Assembly: GCF_014596465.1 (NCBI RefSeq) | Contig: NZ_MECK01000190.1 | Span: 1 to 56,198 of the forward strand | Direction of reading: 5' to 3' | Length of the DNA stretch: 56,198 nt | Source: Streptomyces sp. CBMA123 | Lineage (GTDB): Bacteria > Actinomycetota > Actinomycetes > Streptomycetales > Streptomycetaceae | Shown: piece by piece, positions 1 to 8,780 of the stretch | Numbering within the stretch: position 1 is the first letter of the stretch | Layout: each line of letters begins with the position of its first letter | Translations under genes and position numbers: made by a program | Notes under the pieces: generated by a model | Told to the model about the DNA's origin: nothing | Seen by the model: only the letters and a program-made list of their open reading frames with translations | The model's database searches: none

Positions 1-792
1 GACGGCGGCCCGCGCCGCCGCGGCGAGGCCGGCGGTGACCGCGCCCCAGGCGAAGCGGCTCATCGCCAGGCTGCGGCGGGTCCGGTCCGCCGCTCCGCCG
101 GCCGGATCGGAGAAGGCGCCGTCCTCGGTGAGCCGGGCGCCGTCGGCCAGCCAGCGGTGGCGGGGCACCCGGACGCGGTCGAAGCGGACGGTGGCGTAGT
201 CCAGCGGCAGCAGCGCGGTGGGCGGACGGGGAGTGACGGTCACTCCGCTTGACGGTCCGTTCTCGTCCCTGAGCGTGACCAGGAAGAGGAAGACCCCTCG
301 GTCGGTGCCGTCGACCCGCAGCCGGGCGCTCACCACCCCCGTCCGGGAGATGCCCTCCTCGCCCACGTTCGGCGGGTACTTGGCCGCTGCGGCGTCCGGG
401 GTGTGCAGGACGAAGTCGCCGCTCGCGCGGTCGAGGACGGCTTCGGTCCGAATGTCGGAGCTGCTGTTCCCCCGGCCCAACTCGGTCATCAGGGCCGCGC
501 CGATCGAGCGGCCCTGGGCCAGTTCGGCGATGTCGCCGCTCGTCGCGCCGTAGTCCAGCGCGGCGCCCAGGGTCATGCAGTGGTGCAGGAACATGAGGTG
601 GAAGAGCCTGGGATCGGCGGCGGCGGTGACTTCGAGCAGCGCCCTGAGGCCGGGCTGGTCGGTGGTCAGCAGGGGTTCGCCGCCGCCGGTCCGGGCGGTG
701 ATGCGGCGCAGCGCCGGATAGGGCGCCGGGCCAGGCCGGCCGGCGCCGGCTCGCAGGACGGCTTCGGCCAGCGTGTCGTGGGCGTCGCTCAC
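1..792 (-). CDS. Acyl-CoA oxidase/dehydrogenase-like flavoenzyme (partial, runs off left edge)
   Basis: 264 codons are visible from a GTG start whose GTGA overlaps the stop of the upstream PKS, so the two are translationally coupled. The translation shows the acyl-CoA oxidase pattern: ALMTELGRGNSSSDIRTEA in the middle domain, then DFVLHTP, AAAKYPPNVG and a beta-barrel section ending in RFDRVRVPRHRWL. Family members use FAD to put an alpha,beta double bond into acyl-CoA or acyl-carrier thioesters. In this operon it probably acts on the starter acid or on the PKS product (inference). The C-terminal helical domain, with the catalytic Glu, lies outside the window, so activity cannot be judged. 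Confidence 0.85.
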   Translation of the reverse strand, partial: MSDAHDTLAEAVLRAGAGRPGPAPYPALRRITARTGGGEPLLTTDQPGLRALLEVTAAADPRLFHLMFLHHCMTLGAALDYGATSGDIAELAQGRSIGAALMTELGRGNSSSDIRTEAVLDRASGDFVLHTPDAAAAKYPPNVGEEGISRTGVVSARLRVDGTDRGVFLFLVTLRDENGPSSGVTVTPRPPTALLPLDYATVRFDRVRVPRHRWLADGARLTEDGAFSDPAGGAADRTRRSLAMSRFAWGAVTAGLAAAARAAV

Positions 793-3700
793 TGGGTGGG
801 CTCCTTGGCGGGGGTGGGGCGGCGCGGCAGGCCGGGGCAGGCCCAGGAGTCGATCGCCCGGGCCACCGAGGCCGCGTCCTCGGTCAGCATGGTGAAGTGA
901 TCGCCTGGGACGTCCACTCGGGTGTGGGGGAGCGGCCAGTGGGCCGCCAGGGCACCGATCCCGTCCAGCGGGCGTTCGGCCCGGACCAGCAGCGTCGGTG
1001 GGGACGCGCCGGTGTCGGAGCCGTCCGGGCCGCCGTCCGTGAGACCGTCCAGCAGGCGCAGGTACGCGCCGGTCGCGGTGAGCCGGGTGGGGTTGACGGG
1101 TTCGGCCGCGAGCGAGCCGGGCCGCTGCCGCTCCTCCAGGAGGGCGAGGACGGCGGGGAGGGTGACCGTGCTGAACTCGTGCTCCGGCCAAGGGGTGTCG
1201 AGCAGGACGAGACCGGCCGCCGGCCGCCCGATCGACCCCACGTGCTGTGCGAGGGCCTGTGCGACGAGCCCGCCCGAGGAGTGGCCGCAGAGCAGGACCG
1301 GCCGGTCGCCCGTGTAGCGCAGTGCGCTCTCGGCGTGCGCGGTGACGAGCGCGTGCGCACTGTCCGGCAGGCGCTCGCCCGCGGCGAACCCCGGCAGCGG
1401 GAGCACCGCCGTCTCCCAACCGGGCAGGCACCGCGCCAGCTGCGCGTACTCGTGCGGGCCGCCGGTCGGGAGTACCGACGGAAGGCAGAGCAGCACCGGT
1501 GCCGGTCCGCGTGAGCCGCCCGGCAGGCGGACGGCGGCCGGTGCGTTCTCGGTGCCCGCGGAGCCGTCGAAGGACGGCCGCAGCCGTGAGGCGGTCCGCA
1601 GCAGGTCGGCGGCGACCGTGCCCAGGCCGCTGCGGCAGGCGTGCCGGTACAGGGCGTCCAGGCCGTCGGGCAGGTCTGCGGTGGGTCCGGCGGACGCGGT
1701 CCGCTGCTGACGGCCCCGCAGGTGCGCGGCGAGCAGCGCGGGGGTCGGGTGGTCGAAGACGGCGGTGGCTGACAGGGCGATGCCCAGGGTGTGGCTGAGC
1801 CGGGTCCGCAGTTCGACGGCTGCCATCGATCCGGTGCCCAGCTCCTGGAAGGCCGCGTCGGCGGGCAGCCGGGTGCCTGCGGGGTGGCCGAGCACGGCGG
1901 CGGTGTGGGCCAGGACGAGGGGCAGCAGATCCTGGTCGTGCGATTGCCGACGGCCCGGCTCCGGCAGGGGCGGTGCTTCGGCGCCGGCCCGGCCGGGGCG
2001 CTGATCTGTCGTCAGCCAGTACTGCCGACGCTGGAAGGGATAGGTGGGGAGGTCGATGTGCTCGCCCCGCACCCCGGTGAACGCGGCGGTCCAGTCGACC
2101 GGTGCGCCACCGACCTGGGCGCGCGCCGCCGACAGCAGGAACTGGCGTGGACCGTCTGCCTCCTGGCGCAGTGTGCCGACCGTCGTGGCGGTGACTCCGG
2201 CGGCCTCCGCCGTCTCCTCGACAGCCTGGCTCAGCACGGGGTGCGGGCCGATCTCGATGAACCGGCGGTGGCCCTGCCGCAGCAGGGACTGGATCGTGTC
2301 GCGGAGCCGGACCGGCTGCCGCAGGTTGCGGTACCAGTAGTGGGCGTCGAGCCGGGAGCAGTCCAGGGGGCCGGGGCCCGGTTCGACCGTGGAGAAGAAC
2401 GGAACGCGGCCCGGACGGGCGCCGACTCCTGCCAGGCTCGCGGTCAGGGCCTCCTCCAGGGGCTCGACCGCCGCGCTGTGCGACGCGTAGCCGACCGGCA
2501 GCATCCGGGCCCGCACGCCGTGTTCGGCGAGTTCGGCGACGAACTCCTCGACGGCCGTGACGTCTCCGGCGACCACCGCGGACCGCGGGGAGTTCTCCGC
2601 GGCCAGGGCCAGTCCGGTACGCCGGGCCAGCCGGTCGGCGAGTTCCCGCGCGGGCAGGCCCACCGCCGCCATCCTGCCGGGCGCCAGCTGCCGCACCGCC
2701 CGCGCGCGGACCGCCACGATCCGGGCCGCCTGCGCCAGCGGGAGCGCGCCGCAGACGTGGGCGGCGGCGATCTCGCCCTGGCTGTGCCCCACCACCGCGT
2801 CCGGGTGGACACCGAAGGAGCGCCAGAGGGCGGCCAGCGAGACCATCACGGCGAAGAGGGCCGGCTGGGCGACGTCGTCGCGTTCCAGCGGCGGCGCGCC
2901 GCTCTCGCCCCGCAGCACGCTCGCGAGCGAGAAGCCGAGGTGCGGCGCGAGCGCCCGCTCGCACTCCTGGACCGAACGGGCGAAGACCGGGAAGGCGTCC
3001 AGCAGGTCGGCGGCCATGCCCGGCCACTGCGCGCCCTGGCCGGGGAAGACGAAGACCGTCCCGCCACGCTGCCCCGTGCTCCGGCCCTGCACGACGTCGG
3101 CCGACCACCGGCCGGACGCGACGGCGGCCAGAGCGTCGCGCAGCTCGTCCCGGTGCCGCCCCACGACCACGGCCCGGTGCTCGAAGGTGGACCGGGACCG
3201 GGCCAGGGCGGCCCCGATCGCGGCCGGGCCGGGGGAGACGTCCGCCCCGGTGGCCGCCGCGAGCCGCTGCGCCGCGGCGCGCAACGCCTCGTCGCTGCGC
3301 GCGGACAGCAGCCAGGGAACGGCGGGATCCACCGGCTGGTCCGCCGCCGGCCCGGGCCCGGTGGGGTCCTGCTCCGGCTCTTGGAGCGACACCGGCGGCG
3401 GCTCGGTGAGGATGACGTGGGCATTGGTCCCGCTGATGCCGAAAGCCGAGACCCCGGCACGGCGTGGGCGGGCCGAGACCGGCCAGGGCCGCGCACGGTG
3501 CAGCAGTCGGACGGCCTCGTACGCCGCGTCGTCCTGCGGCTGCGGGAGGTCGGCCACCGGTGCGCCGCTGTCCACGTGAAGGGTGCGGGGCAGCAGGCCG
3601 TGCCGCAGGGCGAGCACCACCTTGATCACTCCGGCGACCCCGGCCGCCGCCTGGGTGTGACCGATGTTCGACTTCACCGACCCGAGCCGGAGCGGGTGTT

Positions 3701-6674
3701 CACGCGGCCGGCCCGGGCCGAAGACGGCCCGCAGCGCGCCCGCCTCGACCCGGTCCCCCAGCGGGGTCCCGGTGCCGTGCGCCTCCACGGCGTCGATCTG
3801 GTCGGCGGTGAGGTTGGCGTCGGCCAGGGCCAGCCGGATGACCTGCTGCTGGGCGGGCCCGCTGGGGGCGGTCAGTCCGTTGCTGGCGCCGTCCTGGTTG
3901 ACCGCCGATCCGGAGACCACCGCGAGCACCGGGTGGCCGTGCGCGCGGGCGTCGGAGAGCCGCTCCAGCACCAGCACCGCGGCTCCCTCGCCCCAGCCCG
4001 CGCCGTCGGCGTCGGCGGCGAAGGCCCGGCAGCGTCCGTCCGGGGACAGTGCTCGCTGCCGGGCGAAGTCGACGAAGGACGCCGGGGTGGCCATCACGGT
4101 CGCCCCTCCGGCGAGGGCGAGGTCCACCTCGCCGCGGCGCAGGGCCTGGACCGCGAGGTGGAGGGCGACCAGGGAGGACGAGCAGGCGGTGTCCACGGTG
4201 AGGGCCGGTCCGGTCAGGCCCAGGAGGTAGGCGAGCCGCCCGGACGCCACGCTCGGGGCGTTGCCGGTGAGCAGGTGTCCGTCGTAGAGCTCGGGGGCTT
4301 CGTGCAGCCTCGGTGCGTAGTCGGAGGGCATCAGGCCCAGGTAGACCCCGGCGGGCTTGCCGCGCAGCCCGGCCGGGGCGGTCCCGGCCCGCTCCAGGGC
4401 CTCCCAGCCCGTCTCCAGCAGCAGGCGCTGCTGCGGGTCCATGCCCAGTGCCTCCCGCGGGGAGAGGGCGAAGAACGCGGCGTCGAAGGCCCCGGCTCCG
4501 CCGTCCTCGGTGAGAAAGCTTCCGCCGCGGGCGGTGGTGCGGCCGGCTCGGCCCGGCTCCGGGTCGTAGAGGCGGGCCAGGTCCCAGCCGCGGTCCTGGG
4601 GGAAGCCGCCGACCGTCTCCAGACCTGCGGCGAGCAACTGCCACAGGCCCTCCGGTGTGTCGATCCCCCCGGGGAAGCGGCAGCCGATGCCGGTGATGAC
4701 GACCGGATCGTCACCGGACGCGGGGAGCCGGGGGCGGGTCCGGGGTCCGGGGTGGGGCGCTTCGGGGGCTGCCCGTCGGTTCGGCCCGGCGGCTATCCAA
4801 CGGGCCAGTTCCCAGGGCGACGGGTGGTCGAAGGCGGCTGTGCTCGGTAGCCGCTGTCCGGTGAGGGCGGAGAGCCGCGCCGCGAGTCGTACGGCTCCGG
4901 CGGAGTCCAGGCCCAGCTCCCTGAAGGGTGTCCGGGGGTCGGCGGTGCCCTCCGCCGGGCGCCCGGTGACCGCGGCGATCTCGGCCTCGACCTGGGAGAG
5001 CGCCGCCTCCAGCGCTGCCGTCGTGGGCGACGGCAGCGGTGCCGGGTCGGCGTCCGGTGGGTCGGCGTCCGGTGGGCCAGGGTCCGTCGGGCCCACCAGC
5101 AGCGGGGCGAGCCGCGCCCGGGCCACCTTGCCCGTCGGCGTCACCGGGATCCGGTCGACGATCAGCAGTTCCAGCGGCCACTTGTAGGGGGCCACCCCGG
5201 TCTCGGCGAGCCTGGCGTGCACCTGCGCCAGTTCGAGCGTGTGCCCCTGCCGTAGCGCTGCCAGCAGCACGGGGTACTCGCCCAGCCTGTCGTCGGCGCG
5301 TGCGGCCACCGCGAGGGCCTGCGGCTGGGGCAGGCCGCTGAGCACCGTCTCGACCTCCGAGGCGGTGAACTTCAGCCCGCCGACGTTGATGAGTTCGGCA
5401 TCGCGGCCCCGGTAGGAGAAGGTGCCGTCGGGGTTGCGCCGGGCCCGGTCGCCGGTGCGCAGCCAGCCGTCCGGGGTGAAGGCCGCCCGGGTGGCCTGCG
5501 GATCGTCGAGGTAGCCACGGAACGAGTACGGGCTGCGGTACTGGAGTTCGCCGGTCTCCCCGTCGGGGTACGGCGTGCCGTCGGGCCCGGCCACCTGTGC
5601 CTGAGCGCCGGGAACCGGCCGCCCGATGCTGTGGGCCGCCACCTCGACCGGGTCGTCCGGCCCGGTCGTGGTACCCGCGCCCAGCTCGGACATGCCCCAC
5701 TGCACGACCGTCGTCGCGCCCAGCACCCCGCGGATGCGGGCGACCAACTCGGCGGGAACGGCGGCCCCACCGGTCCTGACCTCCCGCAGGGTGCCGCGCT
5801 GCTCCCCGGGGGACCGGAGCACGTCACGCAGCTGCGCGGGGACGGCGAACAGGACGCTCGCCGCGCTGTCGCGGGCCAGCCGCCCGAAGGCGGCCACGTC
5901 CCAGCGCGGCAGCAGGGCCTGCCTGCCGCCGGTGAACAGGCTGAGGTGGACGGAGAGCAGACCGAACAGGTGGGTGAACGGGCTGGCGCTGATCAGCACG
6001 TCGTCGTGGGAGGCGAGGCTCTGCCCGGCGACCGCCTCGGCGTTGGCGAGCAGGCCCGCGTGCGCGTGCAGGCAGAGCTTCGGGCGCTCGGAGGTGGTGC
6101 CCGAGGACGGCATCAGCACGAAGGGCAGATCCGGCGTCACCAGCACAGGCCTTGGCCGGGAACCGATATGGCGGTCCATCAGCTCATCGAGGCCGATGTG
6201 CCCGGCATGCAGCTCCCCTCCGACGAGCAGGACGCGATCGAGGGCCGGGAGCCGGGCCGGCGAGATCCGGTCGGTGGCGTCGCCCCGGGCCGGGTGCCCG
6301 GCCGGGCGGATGAGGACTCTGGCCCGTGCCCGGGTCAGCAGGGACTCGGCCTCGCGCTCCCCGAGCGCCAGGTGCAGCGGGAGCAGCACCGCGCCGAGTT
6401 CGGCCACGGCCAGGTGGGCGACCAGGAACTCCCAGCAGTTGGGCAGTTGGACCGCCACCACGTCCCCGGTGCCGATGCCCGACTCCTGCAGCGCGGCGGC
6501 CAACGCGTACGACTCGGCCCGCCAGTGGGACCAGGTGCGCGCACGGCCCGCGTCGAGCACCGCGACCGTGTCGGGGAGGCGGTCGACCACCGCGTCGAAC
6601 AGGGCGGGGAGGGTGTGGCGGCGCGCGGGGTCCCCGAAGGCGGCGACGAGGTAGTCGTCGGTGGTCACGGTCAT
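789..6674 (-). CDS. Single-module type I polyketide synthase: CoA ligase-ACP-KS-AT-ACP-TE
   Basis: 1961 residues. Domains: AMP-forming acyl ligase (about 1-530; P-loop SSGTTSERPK near 173, TGDRARR, C-terminal Lys in TPTGK); ACP1 (Ser about 591 in GLDSAG); KS (about 655-1080; Cys about 831 in DTACSSS, His in EAHGTGT and NIGH); AT (about 1205-1510; Ser about 1297 in GHSQGE, YASH motif, usually methylmalonyl-CoA); ACP2 (Ser about 1616 in GTGSM); TE (GHSSGG Ser about 1799, Asp in LLDTPW, His in GDHFTM). There is no KR, DH or ER, so one unreduced extension is expected, giving a 2-methyl-3-oxoacyl product that the TE releases (inference). The built-in ligase suggests a free carboxylic acid starter. 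ACP2 has Gly where Asp usually precedes the phosphopantetheine Ser. The start is an ATG overlapping the upstream stop by 4 bases. Confidence 0.93.
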   Translation of the reverse strand: MTVTTDDYLVAAFGDPARRHTLPALFDAVVDRLPDTVAVLDAGRARTWSHWRAESYALAAALQESGIGTGDVVAVQLPNCWEFLVAHLAVAELGAVLLPLHLALGEREAESLLTRARARVLIRPAGHPARGDATDRISPARLPALDRVLLVGGELHAGHIGLDELMDRHIGSRPRPVLVTPDLPFVLMPSSGTTSERPKLCLHAHAGLLANAEAVAGQSLASHDDVLISASPFTHLFGLLSVHLSLFTGGRQALLPRWDVAAFGRLARDSAASVLFAVPAQLRDVLRSPGEQRGTLREVRTGGAAVPAELVARIRGVLGATTVVQWGMSELGAGTTTGPDDPVEVAAHSIGRPVPGAQAQVAGPDGTPYPDGETGELQYRSPYSFRGYLDDPQATRAAFTPDGWLRTGDRARRNPDGTFSYRGRDAELINVGGLKFTASEVETVLSGLPQPQALAVAARADDRLGEYPVLLAALRQGHTLELAQVHARLAETGVAPYKWPLELLIVDRIPVTPTGKVARARLAPLLVGPTDPGPPDADPPDADPAPLPSPTTAALEAALSQVEAEIAAVTGRPAEGTADPRTPFRELGLDSAGAVRLAARLSALTGQRLPSTAAFDHPSPWELARWIAAGPNRRAAPEAPHPGPRTRPRLPASGDDPVVITGIGCRFPGGIDTPEGLWQLLAAGLETVGGFPQDRGWDLARLYDPEPGRAGRTTARGGSFLTEDGGAGAFDAAFFALSPREALGMDPQQRLLLETGWEALERAGTAPAGLRGKPAGVYLGLMPSDYAPRLHEAPELYDGHLLTGNAPSVASGRLAYLLGLTGPALTVDTACSSSLVALHLAVQALRRGEVDLALAGGATVMATPASFVDFARQRALSPDGRCRAFAADADGAGWGEGAAVLVLERLSDARAHGHPVLAVVSGSAVNQDGASNGLTAPSGPAQQQVIRLALADANLTADQIDAVEAHGTGTPLGDRVEAGALRAVFGPGRPREHPLRLGSVKSNIGHTQAAAGVAGVIKVVLALRHGLLPRTLHVDSGAPVADLPQPQDDAAYEAVRLLHRARPWPVSARPRRAGVSAFGISGTNAHVILTEPPPVSLQEPEQDPTGPGPAADQPVDPAVPWLLSARSDEALRAAAQRLAAATGADVSPGPAAIGAALARSRSTFEHRAVVVGRHRDELRDALAAVASGRWSADVVQGRSTGQRGGTVFVFPGQGAQWPGMAADLLDAFPVFARSVQECERALAPHLGFSLASVLRGESGAPPLERDDVAQPALFAVMVSLAALWRSFGVHPDAVVGHSQGEIAAAHVCGALPLAQAARIVAVRARAVRQLAPGRMAAVGLPARELADRLARRTGLALAAENSPRSAVVAGDVTAVEEFVAELAEHGVRARMLPVGYASHSAAVEPLEEALTASLAGVGARPGRVPFFSTVEPGPGPLDCSRLDAHYWYRNLRQPVRLRDTIQSLLRQGHRRFIEIGPHPVLSQAVEETAEAAGVTATTVGTLRQEADGPRQFLLSAARAQVGGAPVDWTAAFTGVRGEHIDLPTYPFQRRQYWLTTDQRPGRAGAEAPPLPEPGRRQSHDQDLLPLVLAHTAAVLGHPAGTRLPADAAFQELGTGSMAAVELRTRLSHTLGIALSATAVFDHPTPALLAAHLRGRQQRTASAGPTADLPDGLDALYRHACRSGLGTVAADLLRTASRLRPSFDGSAGTENAPAAVRLPGGSRGPAPVLLCLPSVLPTGGPHEYAQLARCLPGWETAVLPLPGFAAGERLPDSAHALVTAHAESALRYTGDRPVLLCGHSSGGLVAQALAQHVGSIGRPAAGLVLLDTPWPEHEFSTVTLPAVLALLEERQRPGSLAAEPVNPTRLTATGAYLRLLDGLTDGGPDGSDTGASPPTLLVRAERPLDGIGALAAHWPLPHTRVDVPGDHFTMLTEDAASVARAIDSWACPGLPRRPTPAKEPTQ

Positions 6675-6994
6675 CTGCCCGCCCCCGGAACGCCGTTGGC
6701 CGGTCGGCGGCGGGCCCGGAGCAGGAAGCCGTCCAGGGGCGGCGGGCCGGGCGCCGTCAGCCGCAGGCCGGCCGCCTCCGGCAGTTCGGCCGGCGCGGCG
6801 GTGAAGAGCGGCGCAGCCGCGTGGATGAGCGTGCAGTGACGCGCCAAGTCGGCGCGCTTCCTTGGCCCGACGGTCGGCGGCAGCTCAGCGAGGATGTCTT
6901 CGAGCCGGGCCGAGCGGATGAGTCCGACGGTTTCCTCGAGTACCGCGAGGTCCGCCGGGTCGATCACGGGCCGGTCGGTGGTTCGGTGCGTCAA
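6671..6994 (-). CDS. Small protein of unknown function leading the PKS operon
   Basis: 107 residues from a TTG start with a good ribosome-binding site (GGGAG five bases before it). Its stop overlaps the PKS start as ATGA, so the two are probably co-translated. The first half looks helical and charged (DLAVLEETVGLIRSARLEDIL), and the C-terminal 40 residues are Pro/Arg-rich. I recognise no domain, signal peptide or membrane segment. Its tight coupling suggests a role with the PKS, for example as an accessory or docking protein, but that is inference from position only. Confidence 0.6.
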   Translation of the reverse strand: MTHRTTDRPVIDPADLAVLEETVGLIRSARLEDILAELPPTVGPRKRADLARHCTLIHAAAPLFTAAPAELPEAAGLRLTAPGPPPLDGFLLRARRRPANGVPGAGR

Positions 6995-7394
6995 GCTGCT
7001 CCCTCGTCCCGGTCGCTGTGCCGGCCGCCGTGCGGGTGCCGCCGACGCCTGCCTCTGCCGGCCACGGCGAAGCTAGCACCGCGGCTCCCCGCCGTGTGGT
7101 GCGGGCGACGAAATCCGGGCAGCCGGAGCACCCTTCCGCCCGGGCCCGGGCCCGGGCACGTGTCGGCACCGGTGACGGCGAACGTCACGGCGCCCGCACC
7201 GTCCGTGGAACCGGCCCCGCCGCCGCCCCGAAGTCCGTCGCTCAGCGGTGCAAGTCCCACAACGGCGACTCCGAGGCCACCACCGGTAGTGCCGAGTGCA
7301 CAGCGCCGCGCCAACCGGGGTGCACCGTGCCCTACCCAAGGGTCATCCGGATCGCGACAGTGGAGCACCACGATCGACCGACAAGGACAATGAG
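6995..7394. promoter_or_regulatory. Divergent intergenic region between PKS operon and MFS gene
   Basis: 400 bases that should hold the leftward promoter of the PKS operon and the rightward promoter of the transporter. Near 7140 there is a short GC-only palindromic stretch of repeated CCCGGG. I found no convincing -35/-10 pair, operator or conserved gene here. Confidence 0.45.
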
Positions 7395-8780
7395 ATGCCG
7401 GAGTTGTCGACCGCACAGCGACGAGCGCGCGGAGCTGCCGTCCTGGGTGCAGGCGTCGTCGCCACGGTCATGATCCGACTCAGCGCCCGGAGGCGCGGCG
7501 AGTCGCATGGCCGTCACACAAGATCCAGAACCGCGAACGAGAACGTACGGGTCGCACGCGTCGCCGCGACCACGGCTGCGCCGAGCGTGGAGCAGCCGAA
7601 GAGTCGGTGGGTGGTCTTCCTGGGCTACGGACTCCTGGCAGTCGCGACCCAGGCGCTCTTCGTGAACTACGCACCCGTGACGCAGGACGCCGCGCGGCAC
7701 TTCGGCGTTTCCGTCGGCGAGATCGGCTGGCTCTCCCAGGTCTTCCCGCTGATCTACGTCCTGCTGGCCGTCCCCGCCGGCATCGCGCTCGACCGGTTTC
7801 TGCGTCCAGCCCTCGTGATCGGCGCGGTGCTCACCGCGTCAGGGGCGTTTCTGAGACTGGTTGCGGACGATTTCACCTGGGCGTTCGTCGGCCAGGTCGT
7901 CGCCGCGGTGGGACAGCCCTTCATCCTGAACGCCGTACCGGGTCTTGCCGCGGGCTACCTGGCGGAACGGCACCGTGCCACCGGGATCGCCGCCGCGTCC
8001 TCCGCCACGTTCGCCGGCATGGTCCTGAGCTACCTGCTCGGCGCGTTCCTGCCTGGTGAGAGCCAGATCCGCACCCTGACCCTCATCACAGCCCTGATCG
8101 CCATGGACGCGGGGCTGTGTCTCATCGCGGCACTTCGCTTCCCGCCGCATGCGAACCGCGAGTCCGCGGCCGCGACCGGCGGCCTCCGTGCCTTTCGCGC
8201 GGCGTTCGGCAATCGATACGTACGACGTCTGTGTGCGGTCGTCGCCATCCCCATGGGCACGTTCATCGCACTCGCGACGTTCGTGCAACCGCTGTTGGCG
8301 CCGGCAGGCGTCCCTGAGTCCACCGCCGGCCTCATCCTCGCGCTGACCATGATCGCCGGGGTGATCGGCTGTGCTGTCGTGCCGGTCTGGGCAGATCGGC
8401 GCGGCCGCGAGATCGATGTCATGGGTGTCGCGATCGCTTTCACCGCTGTGGCCTGCCTGCATCTCGCCCTGATCCCCAGCACACTCACGGCCTTTCTCAC
8501 CCTCACCGGGACGGGCTTCGTGCTGCTCCCCGCTCTTCCCATCGTGCTGTCCCTGAGCGAGCGACACGCGCCCGAAGCCGAGAGCACGGCGGCTGGACTC
8601 ATCTGGATGGCGGGCAATCTCGGAGGGGTACTGCTGGCGACGGCAGTCGGACTGTTCGTCACCCGCCCCGCGATGGCCTTCACGGCCCTGCTGACCGCCA
8701 CCCTGCTCGCTCTCCCGGCCCTGCACTGGTTCAGGAAGCTGGAGCACCAAGTCGGCCCCGGTGCCGTGAGTTCAGCTTGA
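7395..8780 (+). CDS. MFS transporter
   Basis: 461 residues when started at the ATG at 7395, which has AAGGA eight bases upstream; an in-frame ATG at 7296 lacks this. After an unusually long N-terminal segment of about 80 residues, roughly 12 membrane segments begin at WVVFLGYGLLAVATQALFV. The loop between segments 2 and 3 has the MFS-like DRFLRP element, and the half-repeat loop carries WADRRGRE. Layout and sequence suit a drug/metabolite or FLVCR-like carrier, but the substrate is unknown. It is divergent from the PKS operon and could export its product (inference). Its 3' end overlaps the convergent PucR-type gene by 9 bases. Confidence 0.88.
   Translation: MPELSTAQRRARGAAVLGAGVVATVMIRLSARRRGESHGRHTRSRTANENVRVARVAATTAAPSVEQPKSRWVVFLGYGLLAVATQALFVNYAPVTQDAARHFGVSVGEIGWLSQVFPLIYVLLAVPAGIALDRFLRPALVIGAVLTASGAFLRLVADDFTWAFVGQVVAAVGQPFILNAVPGLAAGYLAERHRATGIAAASSATFAGMVLSYLLGAFLPGESQIRTLTLITALIAMDAGLCLIAALRFPPHANRESAAATGGLRAFRAAFGNRYVRRLCAVVAIPMGTFIALATFVQPLLAPAGVPESTAGLILALTMIAGVIGCAVVPVWADRRGREIDVMGVAIAFTAVACLHLALIPSTLTAFLTLTGTGFVLLPALPIVLSLSERHAPEAESTAAGLIWMAGNLGGVLLATAVGLFVTRPAMAFTALLTATLLALPALHWFRKLEHQVGPGAVSSA

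Noticed and set aside
1791..4850. A 1019-codon open frame on the plus strand inside the PKS gene
   Set aside because: It is exactly antisense to the KS/AT coding region, is made of Arg/Gly/Asp-rich text without any domain, and arises from codon bias at high GC.
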